Assembly (NCBI GenBank): GCA_030653975.1
Contig: JAURYH010000040.1
Location: 1-64,000, forward strand
Length of the DNA stretch: 64,000 bases
Direction of reading: 5' to 3'
Source: Hydrogenophaga sp.
GTDB taxonomy: Bacteria; Pseudomonadota; Gammaproteobacteria; Burkholderiales; Burkholderiaceae_C
The notes beneath the pieces are model-generated. The model saw only the letters and a program-made list of their open reading frames with translations. It searched no databases and had not been told where the DNA came from. Positions 50,543 through 60,401 of this stretch are shown piece after piece (within the stretch, counting starts at the first letter, position 1; each line of letters starts with the position of its first letter). Made by a program: the position numbers and the translations under genes.

Positions 50543-51249
50543 ACACCACAGCCCTGGAGCAGGACTGGAACCGCCAGCAGCTGGAGCGACCGGTTTCCGT
50601 CGCGGACTTCCGTGTCTGGAACCACCGCTGGCCTGCCGTTGTGCTGGGCTGTTCGCAGCGTGGCCTGCGGGACGGCATCGCAGCGCGCCTGCAGCCCCGG
50701 GGCGTGGGTCTGGTGGAGCGCTCATCGGGCGGCGGTGCCGTGTTGAGCGGACCCTGGATGGTCAGCGTTTCCGTGGCTTTGCCGCCGGACCACGTCTGGG
50801 CGACCAGCGGGCTGGAGGGATACCGGCAACTGGGGCGCGTGCATGCGGCTGTGTTGGCCGGGCTGGGCGTGGCCACGCTGCAGGTGCCGCCCGAGGGCGT
50901 TGGCCGCGCAAATCAGCGCTGGGGCGGCGGTGTGCGCTGGGCGTGTTTCGGCAGCCTGGCACCCTGGGAGCTCACCGACGGTGAGGGCCGCAAATTGGTG
51001 GGGCTGGCCCAGCGGCGGCAGGGCCATGGCGTGCTGCTGGTGGCCGGCACCTTGTGCCACGCGCCCGATTGGCCGCTGTTGTGCGATGCCATGGGATCGC
51101 CTGGCGATGTGTCAGGGCTGCAGCGGGTGACCGTGGCCTGTGATGCGCTGGCCGATCGGGCGTTTTCCGCGACCACACTGGCCGAACAACTGCGGCGCGC
51201 CCTGGCCAGCGAACTGGGGCCTCCACGGTGTTCGCCGTTGGCGATCTGA
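50539..51249 (+). CDS. Lipoate-protein ligase A-like protein (BPL/LplA/LipB fold)
   Basis: About 236 residues. 'FRVWNHRWPAVVLGCSQRG', 'VERSSGGGAVLSG' and 'GRKLVGLAQRRQGHGVLL' match the LplA core, with the lipoyl-AMP-binding glycines and the conserved Lys (GRKLVG). The frame has no ATG, GTG or TTG upstream of the conserved N-terminus. An ATA at 50539, overlapping the lipoyl gene stop as ATAG and preceded by GGAG at 8 nt, or a CTG at 50554, could serve; frameshifting from the lipoyl gene is another option. It presumably loads lipoate onto the adjacent domain. Confidence 0.75.
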   Translation: MDTTALEQDWNRQQLERPVSVADFRVWNHRWPAVVLGCSQRGLRDGIAARLQPRGVGLVERSSGGGAVLSGPWMVSVSVALPPDHVWATSGLEGYRQLGRVHAAVLAGLGVATLQVPPEGVGRANQRWGGGVRWACFGSLAPWELTDGEGRKLVGLAQRRQGHGVLLVAGTLCHAPDWPLLCDAMGSPGDVSGLQRVTVACDALADRAFSATTLAEQLRRALASELGPPRCSPLAI

Positions 51250-51394
51250 ACCGGATCTCCGCTGCGCCACGTCGGACGTTCATCACATCCACGGCTGTCA
51301 GGGTCTCTGCGGCGCCGCTGCGGCATTTGAGCGCCTTCCTGTAAGGTTCTGCTGGTTTCCCCGACTCATCCCTACCCAACCCGAGGACACCGTG

Positions 51395-51904
51395 ATGAAG
51401 AAGGACCGCAGAACCCTGCTGAAGCAACTGGGCGCCATGCTGGCCGGGGTCGCCTTGCCGGCCGTGGCGCCGCAGGCCGCCGAGCCACCGTTTCCGCTGA
51501 AAAAGACCGCCGCCGACTGGAAGAAGATCGTTTCGCCCGCGGCCTACCACGTGCTGTTCGAACACGGCACCGAGCGCGCCGGCACCAGCGCCCTGAACGC
51601 CGAGAAGCGCCCGGGCACCTATGTCTGCGCCGCCTGCAACCTGCCGCTGTTCGACGCCGCCCACAAATACGAGAGCGGTACCGGCTGGCCGAGCTTTTGG
51701 CAACCGCTGCCCGGCGCGCTGGGCACGTCCACCGACTTCAAGCTGATCTACCCGCGCACCGAATACCACTGCAGCCGCTGTGGCGGACACCAGGGCCACG
51801 TGTTCAACGACGGCCCCAAACCCACCGGCAAACGTTATTGCAACAACGGCGTGGCGCTGGCCTTTGTGCCCCAGGGCGACGCGCTGCCGGCGCTGCGCAC
51901 CTGA
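51395..51904 (+). CDS. msrB: Peptide methionine-R-sulfoxide reductase, exported
   Basis: Reduces methionine-R-sulfoxide. The 169-residue protein has a twin-arginine-type N-terminus ('KKDRRTLLKQLGAML', hydrophobic stretch, then 'AAEPP'), so it probably acts in the periplasm. Zinc cysteines are in 'CAACNLPLF' and 'CSRCGGHQGHVF'; the catalytic Cys is in 'RYCNNG'. ATG 51395 follows GAGGACACCGTG. The gap before it (51250-51394) holds no gene. Followed by msrA after 17 bp. Confidence 0.93.
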   Translation: MKKDRRTLLKQLGAMLAGVALPAVAPQAAEPPFPLKKTAADWKKIVSPAAYHVLFEHGTERAGTSALNAEKRPGTYVCAACNLPLFDAAHKYESGTGWPSFWQPLPGALGTSTDFKLIYPRTEYHCSRCGGHQGHVFNDGPKPTGKRYCNNGVALAFVPQGDALPALRT

Positions 51905-51921
51905 ACCTTTGGAACCCCACC

Positions 51922-52506
51922 ATGAACAAGACATTCCGGGCGCTGGCCCTCTCCGCCTGCCTGGGCGCCCTGGCCGCGACGGCCCAGGCGGCCACCGCCA
52001 CGGCGGTCTTTGCCGGCGGCTGCTTCTGGTGCATCGAGGCGGACTTCGAGAAGCTGGCGGGCGTGGTCGAGGTGGAGTCCGGCTACACCGCGGGCAAGAC
52101 CGCCAACCCGACCTACGAGCAGGTGAGCAACGGCCACACGGGGCACACGGAAGCGGTGCGCGTCATCTACGACCCGGCGAAGGTGAGCTACGCCGATCTG
52201 GTCGAGTATTTCTGGCGCCACATCGATCCGACGGTGAAAGACCGCCAGTTCTGCGACATCGGCAGCCAGTACCGCAGCGGCATCTACTGGGGCAATGCGG
52301 TCGAGCGCCAGGTGGTCGAGGCCAGCCGTGACGCGCTGCTCAGGAGCGGCCGGTTCAAGGCCATCCACACCGAGCTCGCGCCCGCCAGCACCTTCTACCT
52401 GGCGGAGGACTACCACCAGGACTATTACAAGAAGAACTCGGTCCGCTACAACTACTACCGCTACAGCTGCGGTCGCGATGCGCGCGTGAAGTCGCTCTGG
52501 CAGTAG
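51922..52506 (+). CDS. msrA: Peptide methionine-S-sulfoxide reductase, exported
   Basis: Reduces methionine-S-sulfoxide. 194 residues with a signal peptide (about residues 1-23, cleavage near AQA) and the catalytic 'GGCFWCIEADF', plus 'GHTEAVRVIYDP' and the C-terminal 'DYYKKNSVRYNYYRYSCGRD' whose Cys can resolve the disulfide. Together with msrB it forms a periplasmic repair pair made of separate proteins. Confidence 0.95.
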   Translation: MNKTFRALALSACLGALAATAQAATATAVFAGGCFWCIEADFEKLAGVVEVESGYTAGKTANPTYEQVSNGHTGHTEAVRVIYDPAKVSYADLVEYFWRHIDPTVKDRQFCDIGSQYRSGIYWGNAVERQVVEASRDALLRSGRFKAIHTELAPASTFYLAEDYHQDYYKKNSVRYNYYRYSCGRDARVKSLWQ

Positions 52507-52552
52507 CCCCGTCCGGGGTCTTCCGAACGCCCGGAGTGGCACGGACCCGGTG

Positions 52553-52568
52553 GTAGCATTCCTGCTAC
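52553..52568. promoter_or_regulatory. 6-4-6 inverted repeat before the DUF898 gene
   Basis: GTAGCA-TTCC-TGCTAC is a perfect inverted repeat 23 bp before the DUF898 ATG. A small CCCCG-TC-CGGGG hairpin at 52507-52518, just after msrA, may end that transcript. Confidence 0.45.
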
Positions 52569-52590
52569 TTTTCACTACAAGGGGCGGGGA

Positions 52591-53823
52591 ATGAGGGATT
52601 CGGACAATTTCGCCGAAACGGTGATGATGGACGCCCAGCCACCGGCGCCGCCGCACCGGCCGCAGACGCTGGACATCCGTTTCACCGGCTCGGGCAGCGA
52701 ATACTTCCGGATCTGGATCGTCAACCTGCTGCTGACCCTCGTCACGCTCACGCTCTACCTGCCCTTCGCCCGCGCGCGGCGCATGGCCTATTTCCAGAAC
52801 AACACGCTCGTTGGTGGTGACCCGCTGGGTTTCCATGCCGATCCCTGGAAGATGTTTCGCGGCTACCTGCTGGTGCTGGTGCTCGGCCTGGGCTACTGGG
52901 CGGTGTCGAATTTCATGCCGGCGTTTTCCTGGGTGGCGCTGGTGGTGTTCATGGGGCTGTGGCCGCTGCTGTGGCGCTCATCGCTGCAGTTCCGCCTGCG
53001 CAACACCAGCTGGCGCGGTGTGCGCCTGAGTTTCGTGGGCGACATCCCATCGGCCTATCTGAGCATGCTGCCGATGTTCCTGCCCGCGCTGGCCTTTGTC
53101 GTGCTCCTGCCCGAACCCGTCGAGGGCGAGGTGGTCGACGAAGAGAGCGCGCGCTACGCCGCTGCCGTGGTGGGGGCCGTGGTGCTGGGGTTTGTGCTGT
53201 TGCTGCCCTGGCTCTGGGCACGCATCAAGCGCTACCAGCACGGGGGCTACACCTTCGCCCAGGAGCGCACCGAGCTCACCGTCGGCGTGGGCCGGTTCTA
53301 CGGCCTGTTCTTCAAGATCCTGGGCGTGGCGCTGGCGGTGATGCTGGTGGTCGGCAGTGTCATGGGCGCGGCCTTCGGGGTGATGATGCTCATGGGCATG
53401 ACCAACTGGGCCGAACTGAGCAGCGGGGGTGGTGCGGTCGCCGGCCTGCTGGCTGCGGTGGCTTTTGGCGTTGTCGTGTTGATGGTCTACATGCTGATGC
53501 CGCTGGTCGTGGGGTCGTACACGACCTCGCGCCTGCAGAACCTGCTCTGGTCCCACACCCGCAGCCCGAAGATCCAGTTCCGGAGCGACCTGCGCCTGGG
53601 CCCGCTGTTTCGCGTCGGCCTGGTCAACTGGCTGCTGATCGCGCTCACCCTGGGCCTCTACTGGCCGTTTGCCAAGGTGCGCCTGGCGCGCGTCAAGCTC
53701 GAAGCGATGGCGCTGGTGGTGCAGGGTGATGTGGACGAATGGGTGGCCGAAGCGCAGCCGGCGGGCCGGGGGGTGCTGGGCGATGCGGCGGGCGATTTCT
53801 TCGGCATCGACATGGGGCTGTGA
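52591..53823 (+). CDS. DUF898 (YjgN-like) multi-pass membrane protein
   Basis: A 410-residue protein with about eight to ten hydrophobic helices and two copies of the DUF898 feature: 'RFTGSGSEYFRIWIVNLLLTLVTLTLYLPFAR' (split) early and 'FRVGLVNWLLIALTLGLYWPFAKVRLAR' (split) late. Function unknown. An M48 protease gene starts within its stop codon (TGATG), suggesting the two act together at the membrane. Confidence 0.88.
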   Translation: MRDSDNFAETVMMDAQPPAPPHRPQTLDIRFTGSGSEYFRIWIVNLLLTLVTLTLYLPFARARRMAYFQNNTLVGGDPLGFHADPWKMFRGYLLVLVLGLGYWAVSNFMPAFSWVALVVFMGLWPLLWRSSLQFRLRNTSWRGVRLSFVGDIPSAYLSMLPMFLPALAFVVLLPEPVEGEVVDEESARYAAAVVGAVVLGFVLLLPWLWARIKRYQHGGYTFAQERTELTVGVGRFYGLFFKILGVALAVMLVVGSVMGAAFGVMMLMGMTNWAELSSGGGAVAGLLAAVAFGVVVLMVYMLMPLVVGSYTTSRLQNLLWSHTRSPKIQFRSDLRLGPLFRVGLVNWLLIALTLGLYWPFAKVRLARVKLEAMALVVQGDVDEWVAEAQPAGRGVLGDAAGDFFGIDMGL

Positions 53824-54926
53824 TGGAGGCGGGCGCATCCGCGGTGATCCGGACCCAGTGGTTTGACGGGCGCAGCCCGCGCGGGCGCTCGGTGACCCTG
53901 CAGGTGTTGGGCGACGAGCTGCTGCTGCGCACGCACGACGGCCTCGTCGAACACCGCTACCCGCTGGGCGGCGTGCGCTGGCCCGAGCGCCGCAGCCACG
54001 GCCAGCGCCAGACCGGACTGCCCGATGGTGGCCTGATCCAGCACGCCAGCGCCGCCGAGTGGGACGCCTGGTTCCAGGCCAGCGGTCTGCGCGAGGGCGC
54101 CGTCGTGGGCTGGATGCAGAGCTGGCGCGCCACCTTCGCCGCCATGGCCGGCACGGTGGTGTTTCTCGCCGCGGCCTGGGTCTGGGGCGTGCCCTGGCTC
54201 AGCACCACGCTGGCCCGGCTGGTGCCGCAGTCGCTGGAAAACCAGATCGGCGAGCAGAGCCTGGCGCAGCTCGACCGCCTGTTCCTCAAGCCCAGCCAGT
54301 TGCCCGCCGCGCAGCAGGAAGCGCTGCGCCAGCGCTTTGCCCGGGTGGTTGAAGCCGCCCACCCCGAGGGCGATGCACCGGCCTGGCAACTCGCCTTTCA
54401 CCAGAGCGAGGTGCTGGGTGCCAACGCCTTTGCCCTGCCCGGTGGCAGCATCGTCATGACCGACGATCTGGTGGCGCTGCTGGACGACCAGCCCGATGCG
54501 CTTGTGGGCGTGCTCGCGCACGAGCTGGGCCATGTGCAGCGCCGCCACGGGCTGGACCTGATGGTGCGCGCCAGCCTGGTCAGCGCGCTGGTGGGCGTGG
54601 TGCTGGGCGACGCCAGCGGCTTCCTCGCCACCGTGCCCGCCACCCTGGCCACGCAGTCGTATTCGCGCGATGCCGAGCGCGAAGCCGACGCCCACGCGGC
54701 GCAGATGCTGCACGCGAGCGGCATTCATCCGGCGGTGATGGCGATCTTCTTCGAGCGCATGCTGATGGAGGCCAACGGCCCAGGCAACGCGTCGGGCCAG
54801 CCGGCGGATGCGCGCGATGACGAGACCGGCGCGGGCGTGTCGCTGCCCATCGCCATCTCCAGCCACCCGGACCATGCCGAGCGCATCCGCTTCTTCCGCG
54901 AATGGCAGGCGCCCGGCCCGCGTTGA
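53823..54926 (+). CDS. M48-family membrane metalloprotease
   Basis: A zinc protease with HELGH in '[14 protein letters not shown]' (residues near 225) and the third ligand Glu in '[12 protein letters not shown]'. 367 residues; one N-terminal non-catalytic domain of about 100 residues, a membrane segment near 105-125, then the catalytic domain. ATG 53823 overlaps the DUF898 stop. It resembles HtpX/BepA-type quality-control proteases; the substrate is unknown. Confidence 0.9.
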   Translation: MEAGASAVIRTQWFDGRSPRGRSVTLQVLGDELLLRTHDGLVEHRYPLGGVRWPERRSHGQRQTGLPDGGLIQHASAAEWDAWFQASGLREGAVVGWMQSWRATFAAMAGTVVFLAAAWVWGVPWLSTTLARLVPQSLENQIGEQSLAQLDRLFLKPSQLPAAQQEALRQRFARVVEAAHPEGDAPAWQLAFHQSEVLGANAFALPGGSIVMTDDLVALLDDQPDALVGVLAHELGHVQRRHGLDLMVRASLVSALVGVVLGDASGFLATVPATLATQSYSRDAEREADAHAAQMLHASGIHPAVMAIFFERMLMEANGPGNASGQPADARDDETGAGVSLPIAISSHPDHAERIRFFREWQAPGPR

Positions 54927-55021
54927 GACTTTTTACCCGGAGCGCAGCGCCTGTTGCGGTGACCGCACAGCGGGTGGGGGTCGTCGGGCGTATGCTGAGA
55001 TCAACTTGTTTTCTGCACCCC

Positions 55022-55762
55022 ATGCACGCCTTGACCCAGCCCTCTGCCGAACCCGTTTTCACCGCCCGTGGCCTGACCAAGGTCTACGGCGAAGGCGACA
55101 CCGCCGTCCATGCCTTGCGCGGTGTGGACCTGGACATCGTGCGTGGTGAGTTCGTGGTGCTGCTGGGCGCCTCGGGCAGCGGCAAGTCCACCCTGCTCAA
55201 CATCCTGGGCGGGCTGGACACGGCCACGGCCGGCTCGGCCCGCTGGACGCACGCGGGCGAAACGCACGAACTCATCGGCGCGGGCGACGCCGAACTCACG
55301 CGCTACCGGCGCGAACACGTGGGCTTCGTGTTCCAGTTCTACAACCTGATCCCCAGCCTGACGGCACGCGAAAACGTGGCGCTGGTGACCGACCTGGCCG
55401 AAGACCCCATGAAGCCCGAGGATGCGCTCGCGCTGGTGGGCCTGGGCGGGCGTCTGGACCACTTCGTGTCGCAGCTCTCGGGCGGTGAGCAGCAGCGCGT
55501 GGCGATTGCGCGCGCCATCGCCAAGAACCCCGAGGTGCTGCTGTGCGACGAGCCCACCGGTGCGCTCGACTGCGCCACCGGCGTGATGGTGCTGCAGGCG
55601 ATCGAACACGTGAACCGCGAACTCGGCACGACCACCGTCGTCATCACGCACAACGCGCCGATCGCCGAGATGGCCGACCGTGTGCTGCGCCTGGCCGACG
55701 GCCGCATCGTCGAGACCCGCGTCAACCCGCACAAGCTGCCGGCGTCCACGCTGAGCTGGTGA
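55022..55762 (+). CDS. ABC transporter ATP-binding protein, LolD/MacB type
   Basis: 246 residues with Walker [10 protein letters not shown], signature [14 protein letters not shown], Walker B '[12 protein letters not shown]' and H-loop 'VITHNAP'. The MacB/LolD subclass is shown by '[20 protein letters not shown]' (split) and the gene order ATPase-FtsX permease-fusion protein. ATG 55022 opens the frame in front of '[15 protein letters not shown]'. Confidence 0.93.
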   Translation: MHALTQPSAEPVFTARGLTKVYGEGDTAVHALRGVDLDIVRGEFVVLLGASGSGKSTLLNILGGLDTATAGSARWTHAGETHELIGAGDAELTRYRREHVGFVFQFYNLIPSLTARENVALVTDLAEDPMKPEDALALVGLGGRLDHFVSQLSGGEQQRVAIARAIAKNPEVLLCDEPTGALDCATGVMVLQAIEHVNRELGTTTVVITHNAPIAEMADRVLRLADGRIVETRVNPHKLPASTLSW

Positions 55763-55769
55763 ACCCCGC

Positions 55770-58139
55770 ATGAAGGCCATCCACATCAAGCTCTGGCGCG
55801 ACCTGAAGCGCCTGCGTGCGCAGGTGGCCACCATCGCCATGGTGGTGGCCATCGGTGTGGCCGGCTTCGTGGGCATGTTCTCGGTGCACCAGTCGCTGCA
55901 GGGTTCGCGAGATGACTTCTACCGCGACAACCGGCTGGCCGACGTGTTTGCCAACGTGAAGCGCGCGCCGGTGCACCTGCGCGAGCGCCTCGCCGCGCTG
56001 CCCGGTGTCGCCGAGGTCCAGCTCGACGTGCTGTTCGACGCGCAGATCGACCTGCCGGGCGTGCTGCCGCCGGTCACCGGGCGCTTCATCGGCCTGGACC
56101 TGGCGCGCGCCCACGCCGGCCGCCAGGGCATCAACACGCTCACGCTCAAGCGCGGGCGCTGGCCCGAGCGCGACGGTGCGCTGGAAGCGCTGGTGAGCGA
56201 CCGCTTTGCCGCCGCGCGCGGGCTGAACCCCGGCGACACGGTGCACGCGATCCTGAACGGCAAGCGCGAGCGCGTGCACCTGGTGGGCACCGCCGCGTCG
56301 CCCGAGTACGTGTTCGCCTCGCAGGGCGGCGCGCCAGACGACCAGTCGTTCGGCATCTGGTGGATCGACGGTGCACGCATGACCCAGGCCTTCGACATGC
56401 AGGGCGCGTTCAACCAGGTGTCGCTGCGGCTCGACGCGGGCCAGGCCACGGCGCCGGTGCTGGCGCAGGTGGACCGCCTGCTGGAGCCCTACGGTGCTTT
56501 CGGCGCGGTCGGGCGCGACAAGCAGCTCTCGGCCAAGATCGTCAGCGACGAGCTGGACCAGCTTCAGGTCATGGGCACGGTGCTGCCGGCCATCTTCCTG
56601 GCGGTGGCGATGTTCATCCTCAACGTCGTGCTGAGCCGCCAGGTGGCCACGCAGCGCAGCCAGATCGCGGCGCTCAAGGCGCTGGGCTACAGCGATGGCG
56701 CCATCGCGTGGCACTACATCCAGCTCGCGCTGGCCATCGCCGGACTCGGCGTGGCGGTGGGGCTGGCCCTGAGCCAGCTCATTGGCCGCGGCATGCTCGG
56801 GCTGTACGACGAGGTGTTCCGTTTCAACGGGCTCACCTACGAGACCAGTGCCTGGCTGGTGGTGGTGTCGGCGCTGCTCGCCGCAGCCGCTGCTGCGGCG
56901 GGCACCTGGAACGCGATCCGCGCCGTGGTGCGGCTCAAGCCGGCGCAGGCCATGCAGCCGCCGGCCCCGCCGGCCTACCAGCCCACGCTGGTGGAGCGGC
57001 TGGGGCTGCGCCGTTTTGTCAGCACCGGCGCGATGATGGTGATCCGCAACTTCGAGCGCCGCCCGCTGCGCGCGGCCTTCACCGTGACCGGGATTGCACT
57101 CGCGGTGGCGCTGCAGATTTCCGGTGCCTTCTGGATCGACGCGATTGCGCACATCGTCGATGTGCAGTTCCGCCAGGTGCAGCAGGGCGACGTGCTGGTC
57201 AACTTTCACCGCCCGGTGCCCCTGACGGTGGTGCAGGACCTCAAGCGCCTGCCCGGTGTGATCGACGCCGAGCCCTACCGCACCGAGCCGGTCCGTGTGC
57301 GCCTGCACGGGCGCAGCGAAGACACGGCGCTCACCGGTTACCGCAGCGACGCGCAACTGATGCGCGTGGTGGACGAAACCCGCGGTGCGGTGGCCATGCC
57401 GGCGCACGGCGTGGTGCTGTCCTCGCTGCTCGCGCGCTCGCTCGGTGCGCGCGTGGGCGACCGCATCGAGCTGGAGTTCCGCCTCTGGAGCCAGCAGCGC
57501 GTCGAGGTGGCGGTGGTGGACATCGTGCACACCATGTTCGGCCAGCTGCTCTACATGAACCTGGACGCGATGAACGCGCTGGCGCGCGACGGCAACGGCG
57601 TGGCCGAAGCGGCACTGCAGGTCGACCCGATGGCCATGGACGCGTTCTGGGGCGCGGTGAAGGCCGCGCCGGTGATCAGCTCGGTGTTCGACAAGGCCGG
57701 CACCCTGGCAGCGTTCAACAAGACCACCTCGCGCAACATGGGCGTGTTCAGCGGCATCCTGACGCTGTTTGCGGTGGCCATGGCGGTGGGCATCATCTAC
57801 AACGCAGCGCGCATCGCGCTCTCCGAGCGCGCCTGGGAGCTCGCCAGCCTGCGCGTGCTGGGCATGACGCGGGCCGAGGTCTCGGTGCTGCTGCTGGCCG
57901 AGCTGGGCGCCGAGCTGCTGCTGGCCCTGCCCATCGGGGCGCTCACCGGCTGGGGGCTGGCCTCGCTGATGATGCGGCTGATGGCGTCGGACAGCATCGA
58001 TTTCCCGGTCGTGATCGAGCCGTCCACCTACGCATCGGCGGCGCTGATCGTGCTGGCGGCGGGTGTGGTCAGCGCGCTGCTGGTGCGCCGGCAGATCGAC
58101 CGGCTGGACCTGGTTTCTGTCTTGAAGGTACGCGAATGA
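55770..58139 (+). CDS. ABC transporter permease with two FtsX domains
   Basis: A 789-residue permease with an N-terminal helix, a large periplasmic domain, and two FtsX blocks (about 260-390 and 630-780). '[31 protein letters not shown]' and '[21 protein letters not shown]' (both split) are their cytoplasmic coupling helices. It is probably a mechanotransmission-type exporter or lipoprotein/peptide mover. It starts 7 bp after the ATPase and overlaps the next gene by 4 bp. Confidence 0.9.
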   Translation: MKAIHIKLWRDLKRLRAQVATIAMVVAIGVAGFVGMFSVHQSLQGSRDDFYRDNRLADVFANVKRAPVHLRERLAALPGVAEVQLDVLFDAQIDLPGVLPPVTGRFIGLDLARAHAGRQGINTLTLKRGRWPERDGALEALVSDRFAAARGLNPGDTVHAILNGKRERVHLVGTAASPEYVFASQGGAPDDQSFGIWWIDGARMTQAFDMQGAFNQVSLRLDAGQATAPVLAQVDRLLEPYGAFGAVGRDKQLSAKIVSDELDQLQVMGTVLPAIFLAVAMFILNVVLSRQVATQRSQIAALKALGYSDGAIAWHYIQLALAIAGLGVAVGLALSQLIGRGMLGLYDEVFRFNGLTYETSAWLVVVSALLAAAAAAAGTWNAIRAVVRLKPAQAMQPPAPPAYQPTLVERLGLRRFVSTGAMMVIRNFERRPLRAAFTVTGIALAVALQISGAFWIDAIAHIVDVQFRQVQQGDVLVNFHRPVPLTVVQDLKRLPGVIDAEPYRTEPVRVRLHGRSEDTALTGYRSDAQLMRVVDETRGAVAMPAHGVVLSSLLARSLGARVGDRIELEFRLWSQQRVEVAVVDIVHTMFGQLLYMNLDAMNALARDGNGVAEAALQVDPMAMDAFWGAVKAAPVISSVFDKAGTLAAFNKTTSRNMGVFSGILTLFAVAMAVGIIYNAARIALSERAWELASLRVLGMTRAEVSVLLLAELGAELLLALPIGALTGWGLASLMMRLMASDSIDFPVVIEPSTYASAALIVLAAGVVSALLVRRQIDRLDLVSVLKVRE

Positions 58140-59353
58140 ATCAACAAAAGAACCCCCGGAAAACGGCCCGGCGCTGGATCATCGCCGGGCTGGCGCTGCT
58201 GGCTGCGGCCGCGATGGTCTATGCGGTCTACCGGCCCCGGCCGATCACCGTGGAGGTGGCCACGGTGACCACCGGCCACTTCGAACAGGTGATCGAGGAG
58301 GATGGCCAGTTGCGTCTGAAGAGCCGCTACGTGATCACTGCGCCCACCCTGGCCCATCTGCAGCGGCCCACGCTGAAGGTGGGTGACGCGGTGAATGCTG
58401 GCGACGTGGTGGCCCGGCTTGCGCCCACAGCCCCCCAGCTGATTGACGCCCGCACCCGCACCGTGCTGCAGCAGCGCGTGGGCAGTGCCGACGCGGCGCG
58501 CCGCGCGGCCGCGGCGCAGGTGCAGCGGGCGCAGACTGCGCTGGCGCAGGCCGCGCTGGAAGCGGGCCGGGCCGAACAGCTGGCCCAGCAGGGCTTCATC
58601 GCCCCCTCGGCCCGCGACCAGGCCGATCTGGCCCGGCGTTCGGCGCAGCAGGCCCTGGCCGCGGCCCAGGCCGAGCAGGCCATGGCCAACTTCGCGGTGG
58701 CCGAAGCCCGCGCCGCGCTCAGCCAGGCCGATCCCGCCGCGAGCGAACGGTCCACCGGCCTGTGGGAGATCAGGAGTCCGGTGAACGGCCAGGTGCTCAA
58801 GCTGCACCTAGACAGTGCAGCTCCCGTGACCGCGGGCCTGCCGCTGCTGGAGATCGGCGACATTGCGTCCATGGAAGCGGTGATCGATGTGCTCTCGGGC
58901 GAGGTGCGGCAGGTGTTGCCCGGTGCGCCGGTGCAGCTCTCCACCGGCAGCGGCGCACCCCCGCTGCCCGGAACGGTCACACGGGTCGAGCCGGTGGCCT
59001 TCACCAAGGTCTCGGCGCTCGGCATCGAGGAGCAGCGCGTGAATGTGGTCGTGGCGCTGGCGGCGCCGCCGCCAGGTGCGGCGCGCCTGGGCGACGGCTT
59101 CCGCGTGGACGCGCGCATCACCGTGTCGTCGCAGGCCGACGCCGTGCTCGTGCCCAGCGCGGCGCTGGTGCGCGATGGCGAGCAGTGGCGCGTGTACGTT
59201 GTCGAAGCCGGCAAGGCGCGCGCGCGGGCGGTGGTGTTCAACGACCGCAACGCCGACATGGCCTGGATCAAGGACGGTCTGCGCGAGGGTGAGACCGTGC
59301 TGCTCTACCCGGGCAGCATCGTCACCGACGGACAGCCGGTGAAGGTGCGGTAA
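58136..59353 (+). CDS. HlyD/MacA-like periplasmic membrane fusion protein
   Basis: 405 residues: one N-terminal anchor (about 14-32), barrel-sandwich halves around residues 60-95 and 205-245, an Ala/Gln-rich alpha-hairpin coiled coil (about 105-190), and a beta-barrel domain. It completes a tripartite-style exporter with the two genes upstream; no outer-membrane channel is encoded here. The ATGA overlap fixes the start. Confidence 0.88.
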   Translation: MNQQKNPRKTARRWIIAGLALLAAAAMVYAVYRPRPITVEVATVTTGHFEQVIEEDGQLRLKSRYVITAPTLAHLQRPTLKVGDAVNAGDVVARLAPTAPQLIDARTRTVLQQRVGSADAARRAAAAQVQRAQTALAQAALEAGRAEQLAQQGFIAPSARDQADLARRSAQQALAAAQAEQAMANFAVAEARAALSQADPAASERSTGLWEIRSPVNGQVLKLHLDSAAPVTAGLPLLEIGDIASMEAVIDVLSGEVRQVLPGAPVQLSTGSGAPPLPGTVTRVEPVAFTKVSALGIEEQRVNVVVALAAPPPGAARLGDGFRVDARITVSSQADAVLVPSAALVRDGEQWRVYVVEAGKARARAVVFNDRNADMAWIKDGLREGETVLLYPGSIVTDGQPVKVR

Positions 59354-59369
59354 CCCCCCTGACTGGGTA

Positions 59370-59534
59370 ACCCCCCGCAGCGCTTCGCGCTACCCCCAAA
59401 GGGGGCTGAGGGCCGCGGCTCCAAGCCTGCCTGCGCAGGCTTGGACAGCCCGAAGAAGCCTCGCTTCTGGCGAGGCTGCGGCCTGCAAGGCGCACTGGCC
59501 GTCCGGCAAAGCCGGCTCGGCGGTGCCCTTGGCT
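59370..59534. repeat. Comamonad-type intergenic GC repeat, copy 5 (long, inverted centre)
   Basis: CCCCCCGCAGCGCTTCGCGC, ACCCCCAAAGGGGGC, a central GCCGCGGCTCCAAGCCTGCC...TTGGACAGCCCGAAGAAGCC, and a tail GTCCGGCAAAGCCGG. The centre is the reverse complement of the copy at 7691-7845. It fills much of the 383-bp gap 59354-59736, in which I see no gene. Confidence 0.65.
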
Positions 59535-59736
59535 GGGTCCGTTCGCGCCCCTGCAGGGCGTTGAACGGCCGCCCCTTCGCCCCTTCAATACCCCCGAACC
59601 TGAGTGCGGCAGCGCACAGACTGTTCGTGGGTCAGGCTTTACTGTGGCGCCAATGGCACTGGACATGAATCCGGTCTGCCATGCGGTGCAGCCTCCGGTT
59701 GCGCAGCCCGTTCAACCCCTGTACAGAAAGCACCCC

Positions 59737-60051
59737 ATGATCACCAAACAACGCTTCTCCGTTCTTCTTCTGGCTGCTGCGGCCTTCACCACCATGGTGG
59801 GTTGCGCCGCTACCAGCAAGCAGGAGAGCACCGGCCAGTACGTCGACGACACCGTCATCACCACCCGGGTGAAGGCCGCGATTTTCCAGGAAGCCTCGCT
59901 CAAATCGGCCGAGATCAACGTCGAGACCTTCAAGGGCGCCGTCCAGCTCAGCGGTTTTGTGAATTCCCAGGCCGATATCAACCGCGCCGTTCAGGTCACG
60001 CAGAGCGTGCCCGGCGTCAAGTCGATCAAGAACGACATGCGCATGAAATGA
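59737..60051 (+). CDS. BON-domain lipoprotein
   Basis: 104 residues with a lipoprotein signal peptide ending 'TMVGCAA' (lipobox Cys near residue 23), then one BON domain ('DDTVITTRVKAAIFQEASL', 'GAVQLSGFVNS', 'VPGVKSIKNDM'). BON proteins, OsmY-like, sit in the periplasm and bind membranes. It heads a run of small envelope or stress genes. ATG 59737 follows ACAGAAAGCACCCC. Confidence 0.9.
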   Translation: MITKQRFSVLLLAAAAFTTMVGCAATSKQESTGQYVDDTVITTRVKAAIFQEASLKSAEINVETFKGAVQLSGFVNSQADINRAVQVTQSVPGVKSIKNDMRMK

Positions 60052-60102
60052 CCGGCGGGCTTCGGCCCCGGCATTCCCTCTCCATCCTGATGAGGTCACC
60101 CC

Positions 60103-60360
60103 ATGAACACACACAACCCTGTTGAATCCCGCTGGCTGACGCTGGCCGCCTCGCTGACCCTGGTCGCCGGCCTGAGTGCCTGCGCCGGCATGTCGCGCCA
60201 GGACCAGAACACCGCCATCGGTGCGGGCGTCGGTGCCGTGGGCGGCGCCGTGCTCACCGATGGCAGCGCGCTGGGCACCCTGGGTGGCGCTGCCATCGGC
60301 GGTGTCATCGGCAACCAGATCGAAACCGACGACGACCGCTATCGCCGCAGCCGCAGGTGA
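60103..60360 (+). CDS. Glycine-zipper outer membrane lipoprotein
   Basis: 85 residues: signal peptide with lipobox 'LSACAG' (Cys near 27), then a glycine zipper 'IGAGVGAVGGAVLTDG' and 'GGAAIGGVIGNQ', and a charged C-terminus. It resembles SlyB/OsmB-like stress lipoproteins. Role inferred from family. Confidence 0.88.
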   Translation: MNTHNPVESRWLTLAASLTLVAGLSACAGMSRQDQNTAIGAGVGAVGGAVLTDGSALGTLGGAAIGGVIGNQIETDDDRYRRSRR

Positions 60361-60401
60361 ACGGCCTGCTGCCCTTCATTTCAACCCACCGAAAGAAATC
60401 C

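Noticed and set aside
56360-59353. A plus-strand frame of 997 codons in the permease region
   Set aside because: It is out of frame with the FtsX permease, Gly/Arg/Ala-rich, and joins the true fusion-protein frame only at its end.
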